Shown: positions 34,450 to 43,116 of the stretch, piece by piece
Position numbering within the stretch: the stretch's first letter is position 1
Layout: each line of letters starts with the position of its first letter
The notes under the pieces: model-generated
Seen by the model: only the letters and a program-made list of their open reading frames with translations
Databases searched by the model: none
Told to the model about the DNA's origin: nothing
Position numbers and translations under genes: made by a program
Source: a virus
Virus record (IMG/VR): IMGVR_UViG_3300047564_004084
Span: 1 to 49,608 of that record
Strand: one strand, 5' to 3'
DNA length: 49,608 nucleotides

Positions 34450-34767
34450 ATGAAAAGCTTCAATCAATTTTTATCTGAGTCTGTAAATATCTCCGGAGAT
34501 TTCAACGGAAATCTTTATATAAATTCTCAACCAGATCAACCTCAACAGGTTGGAGAAAATTATGTTGCTGATATTGTATGGGAAGGAAATCTTTATAGAT
34601 TAGAGTTGGTGACTAAATCTGGTTTACCATCTAAACAAGAACTCGGTGAGCAACTTCAGAGACAATATCCTGGATCAATTGTTCATCAAATTTATCCAGC
34701 AGAAGAAAAGAACTTTAACATTAAAAACGTACAAAGATATCACCCATCAAAATTAGAGTGGATTTAA
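34450..34767 (+). CDS. Small protein sharing a domain with the preceding gene (105 residues)
   Basis: The N-terminus MKSFNQFLSES is a short helical opening seen on many marine-phage proteins. The rest (ADIVWEGNLYRLELVTKSG, LPSKQELGEQLQRQYPGSIV) matches the alpha/beta unit VVLTWKGSTYALRVFFPQS/KIPNRREVEEQIQKVYPGSK of the 459-residue protein just upstream. The gene starts one base after the upstream stop, so the pair is co-translated. A duplicated domain with a shared partner is a reasonable inference. No known function. Confidence 0.68.
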   Translation: MKSFNQFLSESVNISGDFNGNLYINSQPDQPQQVGENYVADIVWEGNLYRLELVTKSGLPSKQELGEQLQRQYPGSIVHQIYPAEEKNFNIKNVQRYHPSKLEWI

Positions 34768-34770
34768 TTC

Positions 34771-36045
34771 ATGGCTATTTGGAAAAAAACTACACAAGAT
34801 TTTTTAGACCAAGAAAGAAGTCTTTTTGAAACTTTTAATATCGCAGATCACTGGGGAAACCAGACAGACTGGAGACCTCAGTTTTCCAATAACAACAGAT
34901 TAAAAGTTGCTCCGTTCCAAACAGTTTTCTTTAATACCTTCCAGTATGGTAAAGAGACCGATGTTTGGGATGAGAGAATCGTTGGAGTTGGAACTGCAAC
35001 TCATAATGTTTCTGCTAGTAATGTGATTATGGAAGTTGGTTCTACTGTTGGAAGTAAAATCATCAGACAGACCAAGAATGTAATGAGATACATTCCTGGA
35101 AGACCAGCAACACTTGCATTCGCAATTCGTTTAGAACAACCAAAGGTAGGTATTCGTAGAAGATTTGGATTGTTTGATGATTATAATGGTGCTTATTTTG
35201 AGGATGATGGGGGAACATATTCATATGTAATTCGCACATCTACAACTGGAATTACCACAGAAATAAGAGTTGGTAGAGATGATTGGAATGGTGAAAAGTT
35301 TGATGGTAATGGTTGGACTGGTGTAGTCGCAGACCCAACAAAACAACAGATGATTTCTATAAGTTATGAGTGGTATGGTGCTGGAACGGTAAATTTTGAA
35401 TGGTTAATGAAAGGTGAAACCATTAAAAGTCATACTTTTGATAACTCAAACACTCAAGATAGAGTTTGGTGTTCTACTCCATTCCTTCCCATTCGTCTTG
35501 AGATAGAAAATGTAACTGGTGTTGCAGGAACTCATTATCTTTATCAAGGTTCCAATTCTCTTATTCAGGAAGGAGAACCAGAGAAACTTGGAACTCTTTT
35601 GAGTATATCAAATCCCATCACAGGGACAACGATGGCATCTGCAAATACATATTATCCAATTATAAGCATTCGTTTAAAATCTAATAATCTAACTGGTGTA
35701 ATGCTTTTGAGATCATTACAGGCAGCAACTGATGATAATACGAATGTTTATTGGCAACTTCTACAAAATGCAACACTGACTGGAGGAACTTGGTTGGATC
35801 ATCCCGATCCAAACTCCTTTATGCAGTATAATATCACTCAAACCGCAGTATCTGGTGGAAGTGATCTTTTGAGTGGTTTTGTAATTAATGGTAGTGGTGC
35901 GTTAGTTGATCTTGATATTAAAGCAGCACTTCAGTTAGGTAGAAGTGGTATTGGAACAATTAGTGATACTTATACACTTGTTTGTGCAAGTCCAAACACC
36001 AACAAAAAAGCACTTGCGGTATTGAACTGGATTGAACAAAGGTAA
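34771..36045 (+). CDS. Conserved virion structural protein (424 residues)
   Basis: The protein begins MAIWKKTTQDFLDQERSLFE and continues NIADHWGNQTDWRPQFSNNN. The middle (YIPGRPATLAFAIRLEQP, RRRFGLFDDYNGAYFEDDGG, ISYEWYGAGTVNFEWLM) reads as a jelly-roll or lectin-like beta-sandwich. The C-terminal part (YYPIISIRLKSNNLTGVML, SGFVINGSGALVDLDIKAAL) is a second beta domain. The same architecture occurs near gp17 in related marine phages as far as I recall, annotated only as structural. The gene sits three bases after the 105-residue gene and five bases before gp17, at the edge of the fibre block. A carbohydrate-binding role would fit the fold impression but is unproven. Confidence 0.75.
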   Translation: MAIWKKTTQDFLDQERSLFETFNIADHWGNQTDWRPQFSNNNRLKVAPFQTVFFNTFQYGKETDVWDERIVGVGTATHNVSASNVIMEVGSTVGSKIIRQTKNVMRYIPGRPATLAFAIRLEQPKVGIRRRFGLFDDYNGAYFEDDGGTYSYVIRTSTTGITTEIRVGRDDWNGEKFDGNGWTGVVADPTKQQMISISYEWYGAGTVNFEWLMKGETIKSHTFDNSNTQDRVWCSTPFLPIRLEIENVTGVAGTHYLYQGSNSLIQEGEPEKLGTLLSISNPITGTTMASANTYYPIISIRLKSNNLTGVMLLRSLQAATDDNTNVYWQLLQNATLTGGTWLDHPDPNSFMQYNITQTAVSGGSDLLSGFVINGSGALVDLDIKAALQLGRSGIGTISDTYTLVCASPNTNKKALAVLNWIEQR

Positions 36046-36050
36046 TTTTT

Positions 36051-37697
36051 ATGACTGATAGTGTATATCTTGGTAATCCAAATTTAAAGAAGGCAAATAC
36101 TCAAATTGAATTTACTCAAGATCAAATTCTTGAGTTCGTAAAATGTCAGGAAGATCCGGTATATTTTGCTAAAAATTATGTAAAGATTGTAAGCCTTGAT
36201 GAGGGGTTAACACAGTTTGAGCCATATCATTTCCAAGAAAAATTAATCAACAATTTCCACAAAAATAGATTTAACATCTGCAAAATGCCTAGGCAGACTG
36301 GTAAATCTACCACTGTTGTTTCGTATCTTTTACATTATCTTATTTTCAACGATAGTGTAAATATTGGTATTCTTGCTAACAAAGCGGCAACTGCTAGAGA
36401 ATTGTTAAGTAGGTTAGCAACTGCCTACGAAAACTTACCAAAATGGATGCAACAGGGTATAATAGCATGGAATAAAGGAAACATTGAACTAGAAAATGGA
36501 TCAAAGATTCTGGCTGCTTCTACGTCTGCAAGTGCTGTCCGAGGCATGTCGTTCAATATCCTCTTTCTCGATGAGTTCGCTTTCGTTCCAAACCATATCG
36601 CAGATTCCTTCTTTGCATCTGTTTATCCTACTATTACTTCCGGTAAAAACACGAAAGTAATTATCGTATCAACTCCACATGGTATGAATCATTTCTACCG
36701 AATGTGGCATGATGCAGAAAAAGGTAAAAATGAATATGTACCAACTGATGTTCATTGGTCGGAAGTTCCTGGAAGAGATGAGGAATGGAAAAAACAAACC
36801 ATTGCAAACACATCCGATCAACAATTCAAAATCGAATTTGAGTGTGAATTTTTAGGATCCGTCGATACTCTTATTTCACCAAGTAAATTAAAAAGTTTTG
36901 TTTACGAAGATCCAATCAAAAAAAGTGCGGGATTGGATGTATACGAACCAGTAATAGAAAACCACGATTATATAATTACAGTGGATGTCGCTAGAGGAGT
37001 TAGTGAAGATTACTCCGCATTTGTAGTTGTAGATATAACACAATTTCCTCATAGAATTGTAGCAAAATACAGGAATAATGAAATTAAACCTATGTTATTC
37101 CCAAATATAATTTGGGAAGTTGCAAAGAATTATAATAGTGCGTATATTCTCTGTGAGGTCAATGATATAGGCGATCAGGTAGCGTCATTATTACATTACG
37201 ATCTAGAGTATCAAAATGTACTAATGTGCTCTATGAGAGGGCGTGCTGGGCAGATTGTAGGACAAGGTTTCTCTGGGAAGAAGACTCAACTTGGAGTAAA
37301 GATGTCCAAAACTGTAAAAAAAGTCGGTGCTTTAAATCTTAAAGCAATGATTGAGAGTGATAAGTTACTCTTTAAAGATTATGAAATAATATCAGAACTT
37401 ACGACTTTCATTTCAAAGCATAATTCATTTGAAGCAGAAGAGGGTTGTAATGATGACTTAGCGATGTGTCTAGTCATCTATGCTTGGTTAGTTGCACAAG
37501 AGTATTTTAAGGAACTTACAGATCAAGATATCAGAAAGCGTTTGTATGAAGAACAAAAAAATCAGATAGAGCAAGATATGTCTCCATTTGGTTTTATAGT
37601 TGATGGGTTAGATTCTGAGAGTTTTGTTGATTCTAGTGGAGATAGATGGTTTACGGATGAATATGGAGATATGTCTTATATGTGGGAGTACAAATAA
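36051..37697 (+). CDS. 17: Terminase large subunit gp17
   Basis: This is the ATP-driven DNA packaging motor and headful nuclease. The Walker A motif is PRQTGKST (residues 80-87). Walker B is ILFLDE (170-175), with catalytic Glu175. The coupling motif is IIVSTPHGMNHF. The RNase-H-like nuclease domain shows YIITVDVARGVSEDYSAF, ILCEVNDIGD and a final acidic cluster NDDLAM. At 548 residues it is slightly shorter than T4 gp17 (610). There is no intron or intein. The stop codon overlaps the start of the zinc-ribbon gene (TAATG). Its gp16 partner lies about 22 kb upstream. Confidence 0.95.
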   Translation: MTDSVYLGNPNLKKANTQIEFTQDQILEFVKCQEDPVYFAKNYVKIVSLDEGLTQFEPYHFQEKLINNFHKNRFNICKMPRQTGKSTTVVSYLLHYLIFNDSVNIGILANKAATARELLSRLATAYENLPKWMQQGIIAWNKGNIELENGSKILAASTSASAVRGMSFNILFLDEFAFVPNHIADSFFASVYPTITSGKNTKVIIVSTPHGMNHFYRMWHDAEKGKNEYVPTDVHWSEVPGRDEEWKKQTIANTSDQQFKIEFECEFLGSVDTLISPSKLKSFVYEDPIKKSAGLDVYEPVIENHDYIITVDVARGVSEDYSAFVVVDITQFPHRIVAKYRNNEIKPMLFPNIIWEVAKNYNSAYILCEVNDIGDQVASLLHYDLEYQNVLMCSMRGRAGQIVGQGFSGKKTQLGVKMSKTVKKVGALNLKAMIESDKLLFKDYEIISELTTFISKHNSFEAEEGCNDDLAMCLVIYAWLVAQEYFKELTDQDIRKRLYEEQKNQIEQDMSPFGFIVDGLDSESFVDSSGDRWFTDEYGDMSYMWEYK

Positions 37698-37927
37698 TGG
37701 ACTTAGATAATCAGGTAAAGTTTGGACATCTTTTATTATACGATAGAGAATGCAGGGTATGTGGAGAAATAAAAAACCTTATAGACTGTTTCTATAGAAC
37801 ACGCAAAGATAGAGGAGCAGTTGCATCATCATTTTCCTACGAATGTAAAGATTGTACAATAAACAGAGTTTTGAGAAAAAGAAAGACATCTAATTTAGGA
37901 TATATGTGGGAATATCCTGATTGGTAG
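37697..37927 (+). CDS. Small zinc-ribbon protein downstream of gp17
   Basis: The 76-residue protein starts MDLDNQVKFGHLLLYD at ATG 37697, one base overlapping the gp17 stop; a GTG at 37682 in the same frame is an unlikely alternative. Two Cys pairs, CRVC (in DRECRVCGEIKNL) and CKDC (in SYECKDCTINRV), form a zinc ribbon of the kind found at the front of HNH and endonuclease-VII-type nucleases. The rest of a nuclease domain (HNH residues) is absent. The basic tail RKRKTS favours nucleic acid binding. It may assist gp17 or be a relic of a homing endonuclease. A hairpin terminator follows. Confidence 0.7.
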   Translation: MDLDNQVKFGHLLLYDRECRVCGEIKNLIDCFYRTRKDRGAVASSFSYECKDCTINRVLRKRKTSNLGYMWEYPDW

Positions 37928-37931
37928 TATG

Positions 37932-37967
37932 TTTACGCACATTTTCCCCCGCGTAAAGTGATTTTTT
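37932..37967 (+). terminator. Probable intrinsic terminator after gp17/zinc-ribbon genes
   Basis: TTTACGC (37932-37938) pairs with GCGTAAA (37951-37957) around a 12-base loop rich in C. GTG and a run of six T's follow (37962-37967). The stem is short (7 bp) and three bases separate it from the T-run, so efficiency may be moderate. It directly precedes the late box of gp18. Confidence 0.65.
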
Positions 37968-37975
37968 AATAAATA
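37967..37975 (+). promoter_or_regulatory. T4-type late promoter box (TAATAAATA) of gp18
   Basis: TAATAAATA lies 35 bases before the gp18 ATG, directly behind the terminator hairpin. AGGAG at 38000-38004 gives a strong ribosome site six bases before the start. Confidence 0.7.
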
Positions 37976-38010
37976 TTTTTTAGATAATCTGAAACTATCA
38001 GGAGAAAAAC

Positions 38011-40230
38011 ATGGCGACTCCTCAATTATCTCCCGGTGTACTTACTAGGGAAGTTGATTTAACAGTTGGGAGAGCTGAAAATATTTTAGATAATATTGGT
38101 GCTATTGCAGGCCCCTTTCCCATCGGTCCAGTTGAAGTACCAATAGACATCAACACCGAACAAGAATTAATTAATATTTTTGGAAAACCAAAAAATGAAG
38201 ATGGACAGTATGAGTATTGGCTCACAGCATCTTCATTCTTATCATACGGTGGTGTTCTTAAGGTTGTAAGATGTGCTGGTGATGAACTAAACAATGCTAA
38301 CGCAGGATTTGATGTATCTGCCTCAAATGATCTAAAAATTTACAACTACGATGATTATGATGATAATCACTCCGATGATTCTGTAACTTTTGCCTATGCA
38401 GCAAAAAATCCAGGAGTCTGGGCAAATGGTCTAAAGGTTTGTTTAATTGATGATAAAGCAGATCAAATAATCGGAATTGCAACAACTAATCCATCTGCAC
38501 TTGGAGCAGTAATTGGATATGGTGTTACAGTCGGTATAAACAGCGTTTCAGCTGGATCAGGAAGCACCTCAGTATTTAATGGTTACCTTAAAGGAATAAT
38601 TACTGGTGTTACAACAGATGCTTCTACCGGAGCAAGTAAAGTTGACGTTAAGATCGTTTCCCTTGCTAGCACCACTGGGGTGGAAACACCAATAACATAT
38701 TCTGAAAATGATAGACTATCTTCCATAGTTAGACTTGATACTTTAACATTCGTAAATAACTCTGGAACCAACGTAAACACATCGCAGGCAACATCGGTCG
38801 CTGATTGGTATGATTCGCAAACTCTTGGATTAGTTAATAGCACAATTTATTGGAAATCAATTGCACCAAAACCAATTTCTAATGGATATTCGTTAGATAG
38901 AAGTTCAAAAAATGACGCGCTACATATTGCGATTTTTGATGATGAAGGAAAGATCACAGGAATTCAAGGAAATCTTCTAGAAAAGCATGTAAATCTTTCG
39001 AAGGCAACTGATTCAATTTCCGCAATCAATTCTCCACAGAAGATCTGGTGGAAGAATTATCTAGCTAACTTCTCAGATTATATTTTTGCTGGCGCTAATC
39101 CTTCAGATGAATATGATTCTCAAAATGGTACTACACCTGTTGCTACTGGATTTACAACATATTCTGGTGTAAAATCAGAATCATTTAGTCCAATTTCAAT
39201 TGCTGATGGCATTTGGAACCAAGAAACTCAGGGTGTTACATTCAGTGCTATTGGAAATGTTACATATACCCTAACAAATGGTAACAACTACAATTCTGCT
39301 AATAATGGTTATTCCGTTGAATTGGGTGATGTAATTTCAGCATATAGTCTCTTCTCAAACAAGGATGAAATCGAAGTTGACTTCATTCTAAATGGTCCTG
39401 GTTTTGGAACTTTAGAAGAATCACAAGCAAAAGCAAATTATGTGATGTCCATCGCAAATCAGAGAAAAGATTGCGTTGCTTGCATTTCTCCACACAGAGG
39501 AGCAGATGGAAAGGGTATTATTGGTATCACAAATTCCGATACTCAAACCGACAACTTAATTAGATTCTTTAGTCCACTTCCTTCTTCATCATACGCAGTA
39601 TTTGATACTGGTTATAAGTACATGTATGATAGATTTAATAATCAATTCAGATATATCCCATGTAATGGTGATGTTGGCGGAATGATGGTTAGAACAAACT
39701 TAGTTGCATATCCATGGTTCTCACCTGCTGGTCAGCAAAGAGGAATTTTAAACAATGCAATTAAACTAGCATACAACCCAAATAAAGCACAAAGAGATCA
39801 ACTCTATCCAAGAAGAATTAACGCAATTGTTAATCAACCAGGAATTGGAATTCTTCTCTTTGGTGATAAAACTGCTCTTGGATATTCTTCAGCATTCGAC
39901 AGAATTAACGTTCGTCGTTTATTCCTGACGGTTGAGCAAGCATTACAAAAAGCAGCAGAAGCTCAGTTATTCGAACTTAATGATCAAATCACCAGAGCTA
40001 ATTTCGTTAACATTGTAGAACCTTATCTTAGAGATATTCAAGCTAAGAGAGGAGTCTATGACTTCCTGGTTATTTGTGATGAAACCAATAACACTCCCGA
40101 TGTTATTGATAACAATGAATTTAGAGCAGACATCTTCCTAAAACCAGCCAAGTCAATTAACTTCGTAACACTAACTTTCGTAGCAACCCGTACAGGTGTA
40201 AGCTTCGAAGAAGTGGCTGGAAGAGTTTGA
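38011..40230 (+). CDS. 18: Contractile tail sheath protein gp18
   Basis: MATPQLSPGVLTREVDLT and GAIAGPFPIGPVEVPIDI, followed by NIFGKP, are the classic start of myovirus sheath proteins. The C-terminal domain (RANFVNIVEPYLRDIQAKRG, YDFLVICDETNNTPDVID, NEFRADIFLKPAKSINFV) is the conserved sheath handshake region. Length is 739 residues against 659 in T4, with the extra length in the variable middle domains (for example SGSTSVFNGYLKGIITGV). Sheath subunits polymerise around the gp19 tube and contract during infection. It has a late promoter box and an AGGAG ribosome site, as expected for an abundant virion protein. Confidence 0.94.
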   Translation: MATPQLSPGVLTREVDLTVGRAENILDNIGAIAGPFPIGPVEVPIDINTEQELINIFGKPKNEDGQYEYWLTASSFLSYGGVLKVVRCAGDELNNANAGFDVSASNDLKIYNYDDYDDNHSDDSVTFAYAAKNPGVWANGLKVCLIDDKADQIIGIATTNPSALGAVIGYGVTVGINSVSAGSGSTSVFNGYLKGIITGVTTDASTGASKVDVKIVSLASTTGVETPITYSENDRLSSIVRLDTLTFVNNSGTNVNTSQATSVADWYDSQTLGLVNSTIYWKSIAPKPISNGYSLDRSSKNDALHIAIFDDEGKITGIQGNLLEKHVNLSKATDSISAINSPQKIWWKNYLANFSDYIFAGANPSDEYDSQNGTTPVATGFTTYSGVKSESFSPISIADGIWNQETQGVTFSAIGNVTYTLTNGNNYNSANNGYSVELGDVISAYSLFSNKDEIEVDFILNGPGFGTLEESQAKANYVMSIANQRKDCVACISPHRGADGKGIIGITNSDTQTDNLIRFFSPLPSSSYAVFDTGYKYMYDRFNNQFRYIPCNGDVGGMMVRTNLVAYPWFSPAGQQRGILNNAIKLAYNPNKAQRDQLYPRRINAIVNQPGIGILLFGDKTALGYSSAFDRINVRRLFLTVEQALQKAAEAQLFELNDQITRANFVNIVEPYLRDIQAKRGVYDFLVICDETNNTPDVIDNNEFRADIFLKPAKSINFVTLTFVATRTGVSFEEVAGRV

Positions 40231-40265
40231 TTATTATTTTAACTTAAAAAGGGAGGACTACTAAA

Positions 40266-40931
40266 ATGTCTACTTTAAGAACTATCACAGATTTCAAATC
40301 AAAATTAGCAGGTGGCGGCGCTAGACCCAATCTATTTGAAGTAAATATTCCTTCATTCCCAGCCGCTGCTACAAACTCTGGTGCAACTTGGGCAACTGGT
40401 GCTAATGGAGAAGCAGAAGCTTTCAATTTCTTATGCAAAGCAGCTGCTCTTCCAGCATCAAACATTGCTCCAATTGATGTTCCATTTAGAGGAAGAATCC
40501 TCAAGGTTGCTGGAGACAGAACCTTCGATACATGGACTGTTACCATTATCAATGACGAAGATTTCAAACTGAGATCTGCGTTCGAACTTTGGATGAATTC
40601 CATCAGCAAGTTAGATAATAACACTGGTGCAACAAATCCAACTTCATATATGACAAATGCTGTTGTTCATCAACTCGGTAGAGGTGCTAGCAACAGAATG
40701 GACAATTCAAACCAAAACTATGATTTAGTCGGTGGTTCTGGTATTACTCCACTGAGAACATATCTATTCTATGATGTATTCCCAACAAATGTATCTCAGA
40801 TTGATCTATCATATGATTCATCCGATACCATCGAAGAATACACTGTAGAGTTCCAAGTTCAATACTGGACTGCTGGATCTCAGCAAACCAGTGGTGGTGC
40901 TACCGATCAAACTGGAGTTGCTATTGTTTAA
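40266..40931 (+). CDS. 19: Tail tube protein gp19
   Basis: The 221-residue protein contains TDFKSKLAGGGARPNLFEVN, ASNIAPIDVPFRGRILKVAG, FDTWTVTIINDEDFKLRSAF and ELWMNS, all typical of gp19 tube subunits. It ends in the beta strand EEYTVEFQVQYWTA. Six-fold rings of this protein form the inner tube through which DNA passes. The strong ribosome site GGGAGG (40251-40256) lies nine bases before the ATG. There is no separate late box in the short gap after gp18, so it is probably co-transcribed with gp18. A late box overlaps its stop codon ahead of gp20. Confidence 0.93.
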   Translation: MSTLRTITDFKSKLAGGGARPNLFEVNIPSFPAAATNSGATWATGANGEAEAFNFLCKAAALPASNIAPIDVPFRGRILKVAGDRTFDTWTVTIINDEDFKLRSAFELWMNSISKLDNNTGATNPTSYMTNAVVHQLGRGASNRMDNSNQNYDLVGGSGITPLRTYLFYDVFPTNVSQIDLSYDSSDTIEEYTVEFQVQYWTAGSQQTSGGATDQTGVAIV

Positions 40932-40937
40932 TAAATA
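40929..40937 (+). promoter_or_regulatory. T4-type late promoter box (TAATAAATA) at the gp19 stop
   Basis: The first three bases are the gp19 stop codon. The box lies 26 bases before the gp20 ATG. Confidence 0.65.
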
Positions 40938-40963
40938 GTATTAATCTAGTTTACACTTTAATA

Positions 40964-42610
40964 ATGGCTAAATTATTTGGTTTTTCAATAGAAGATAATA
41001 ACAAAAAATCACCATCTACAGTTTCCCCCGTTCCTCAAAATAATGAGGACGGGGTTGACCATTATTTAACCAGTGGATTTTTTGGTTCTTATGTAGATAT
41101 TGAAGGTGTTTATAGAACAGAATTTGATCTAATTAAAAGATATAGGGAAATGGCACTTCACCCAGAGGTGGATAGTGCAATCGAAGATATTGTAAATGAA
41201 GCTATTGTTTCCGATACAAATGATGTTCCCGTTCAGATTGAATTATCAAATTTAAATGCTAGTGATGGTATAAAAAAGAAAATAAGAGAAGAATTTAAAC
41301 ACATATTAGACTTATTAGATTTTGATAAAAAATCACATGAGATCTATAGAAATTGGTATATTGATGGAAGACTTTATTATCATAAAGTAATAGATTTAAA
41401 AAATCCACAAGACGGAATTCAAGAACTTAGATATATTGACGCATTAAAAATGCGTTATGTTAGACAGCAAAGAAAAGATAAGAAAAATGATGGATTAGTT
41501 AGAAGAAATTCTGACGAAGAATCATTTACATTTCCAGAAATAGATGAATATTTTATATACAATTCAAAGGGAAGTAATAATGCAGGATCTCAATTAACAA
41601 GCAATACTTCATCATCAAGTGCCGGTGTAAAATTTTCTAGAGATTCAATTACCTACTGCACTTCTGGTCTAGTGGATAGAAATAAGGGGACAGTTCTCTC
41701 ATATCTCCACAAAGCAATTAAGTCACTAAATCAACTTCGTATGATTGAAGACTCACTTGTTATCTATAGATTGTCTCGTGCTCCGGAACGTAGAATTTTC
41801 TATATCGACGTAGGCAATTTACCTAAGGTAAAAGCAGAACAATATCTTCGTGATGTTATGATGCGTTATCGCAATAAACTTGTATATGATGCATCAACTG
41901 GAGAAATTCGTGATGATAAGAAATATATGAGTATGCTTGAGGACTTCTGGCTTCCTCGCCGTGAAGGTGGTAGAGGAACTGAAATCACTACACTACCAGG
42001 CGGTCAAAATCTTGGAGAAATTACAGATATTGAGTATTTTAAAAAGAAATTATATCGCTCTCTCAATGTACCACCATCAAGAATGGACGGAGAAGGTGGA
42101 TTTAATTTAGGTCGTTCTTCAGAAATTTTGAGAGATGAATTGAAGTTCACCAAGTTTGTTGGACGTTTGAGAAAGAGATTCTCAAATATGTTCAATGATA
42201 TGCTCAAGACTCAACTTATTTTAAAAAACATTGTTACTCCAGAAGATTGGGAAACCATGGAGCAGCATATTCAGTATGATTTTCTATACGATAATCATTT
42301 CTCAGAACTAAAAGAAGCTGAGTTGATGACTGAACGATTGAATATGGTTGCTACTGCAGAACCATACATTGGTAAATATTATTCTCAAGATTACGTTCGT
42401 CGCAAAATTCTTCGCCAAACTGATGAAGAAATTATCGAACAGGATATTCTAATTCAACAAGAAATTGAAGCTGGAATTATTCCAGATCCAAATGCTCCTG
42501 TTGATCCCGAAACTGGACAACCAATTGGAGATTCTATCGATGGTGCATCTGGAGAAGTTCCCATTGAACCAGAAATAGATGCCTCAGATGTAGAAGCATC
42601 CGAGATATAA
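40964..42610 (+). CDS. 20: Portal vertex protein gp20
   Basis: Clear gp20: REMALHPEVDSAIEDIVNEA, FDKKSHEIYRNWYIDGRLYY, LVIYRLSRAPERRIFYIDVG, KVKAEQYLRDVMMRYRNKLV and FWLPRREGGRGTEITTLPGG are among the most conserved stretches of T4-like portals and are used as a marker for marine myoviruses. The dodecameric portal is the site of prohead initiation, DNA entry and neck attachment. The length of 548 residues is near T4 (524). The C-terminal tail is acidic and Pro-rich (DPNAPVDPETGQPIGDS). A late box lies at its start and another at its end. Confidence 0.96.
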   Translation: MAKLFGFSIEDNNKKSPSTVSPVPQNNEDGVDHYLTSGFFGSYVDIEGVYRTEFDLIKRYREMALHPEVDSAIEDIVNEAIVSDTNDVPVQIELSNLNASDGIKKKIREEFKHILDLLDFDKKSHEIYRNWYIDGRLYYHKVIDLKNPQDGIQELRYIDALKMRYVRQQRKDKKNDGLVRRNSDEESFTFPEIDEYFIYNSKGSNNAGSQLTSNTSSSSAGVKFSRDSITYCTSGLVDRNKGTVLSYLHKAIKSLNQLRMIEDSLVIYRLSRAPERRIFYIDVGNLPKVKAEQYLRDVMMRYRNKLVYDASTGEIRDDKKYMSMLEDFWLPRREGGRGTEITTLPGGQNLGEITDIEYFKKKLYRSLNVPPSRMDGEGGFNLGRSSEILRDELKFTKFVGRLRKRFSNMFNDMLKTQLILKNIVTPEDWETMEQHIQYDFLYDNHFSELKEAELMTERLNMVATAEPYIGKYYSQDYVRRKILRQTDEEIIEQDILIQQEIEAGIIPDPNAPVDPETGQPIGDSIDGASGEVPIEPEIDASDVEASEI

Positions 42611-42613
42611 ATA
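42606..42613 (+). promoter_or_regulatory. T4 late promoter box, perfect consensus (TATAAATA), at the gp20 stop
   Basis: An exact TATAAATA contains the gp20 stop codon (42608-42610) and precedes the gp67-like gene by about 26 bases. Confidence 0.68.
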
Positions 42614-42639
42614 AGTAATTGAAATTGATTCAAAAATTT

Positions 42640-42810
42640 ATGGAAGATCTAATAAACATGATTATGTCTGACGAAGCACCTTCAGAAATTAGTGATAAAA
42701 TTAAAGATATTTTATATACAAAATCTTCAGAAAAAATTGATGATCTAAGACCTACAGTAGCATCTGTAGTTTTTGGGTTAGAAGATGAATCTGAAGAAGA
42801 CGCGGAATAA
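42640..42810 (+). CDS. 67: Prohead core protein gp67-like
   Basis: I take ATG 42640 as start, giving 56 residues: MEDLINMIMSDEAPSEISD, KIKDILYTKSSEKIDDLR, then VFGLEDESEEDAE. A TTG at 42619 would add seven residues (MKLIQKF) and cannot be excluded. The layout, a short helical segment followed by an acidic Glu/Asp-rich end and placed directly after gp20, matches T4 gp67, a small component of the prohead scaffold core that is degraded on maturation. Sequence identity to T4 is low, so the call relies on position, size and charge. A late box overlaps its stop codon. Confidence 0.68.
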   Translation: MEDLINMIMSDEAPSEISDKIKDILYTKSSEKIDDLRPTVASVVFGLEDESEEDAE

Positions 42811-42816
42811 TAAATA
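42808..42816 (+). promoter_or_regulatory. T4-type late promoter box (TAATAAATA) at the gp67 stop
   Basis: The first three bases are the stop codon of the gp67-like gene. The box lies 25 bases before ATG 42842. Confidence 0.62.
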
Positions 42817-42841
42817 ACTATTATAGGACTTTATTATAACA

Positions 42842-43111
42842 ATGCAAAGAACAAAAATAATTGCAACAGAAGTTGCAATGCCTACAACTGCAGGTGCCGC
42901 TTCTAGTATTAGTGAAGCAACCTGTGTAAGATTATATAATGGTTCAGGAGCAGCAGCTACGGTAAGCATCTCAACTGCTGTCGGTGCTGCAACTACCAAT
43001 ACATTTACATTGGCAACCGGGTCAGTTGAATTCCTTCAAAAGGCTTCAACTGATGTAATCTTTGCATCTGCTGGAACAGTATTAGCCGCTAAAGTAGGAC
43101 TCACCAACTAA
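42842..43111 (+). CDS. Small conserved protein between gp67 and gp21 (89 residues)
   Basis: MQRTKIIATEVAMPTTAGAA, SEATCVRLYNGSGAAATVSI, TNTFTLATGSVEFLQKAST and TVLAAKVGLTN form a small Ala/Thr/Gly-rich beta protein. It occupies the place of T4 gene 68 (a prohead core protein), but the composition is more like a capsid decoration or stabilising protein: small, uncharged and strand-rich ('VRL-N-----TV-I', 'GSVEFLQK---D-I'). It has its own late box and is followed after five bases by gp21. I recall similar small proteins at this position in marine T4-like phages. Function is not established. Confidence 0.7.
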   Translation: MQRTKIIATEVAMPTTAGAASSISEATCVRLYNGSGAAATVSISTAVGAATTNTFTLATGSVEFLQKASTDVIFASAGTVLAAKVGLTN

Positions 43112-43116
43112 GAACC

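Noticed and set aside
36051-37697. Intron or intein in the large terminase gene
   Set aside because: gp17 is continuous from Walker A through the nuclease motifs with no inserted Hint or intron sequence.
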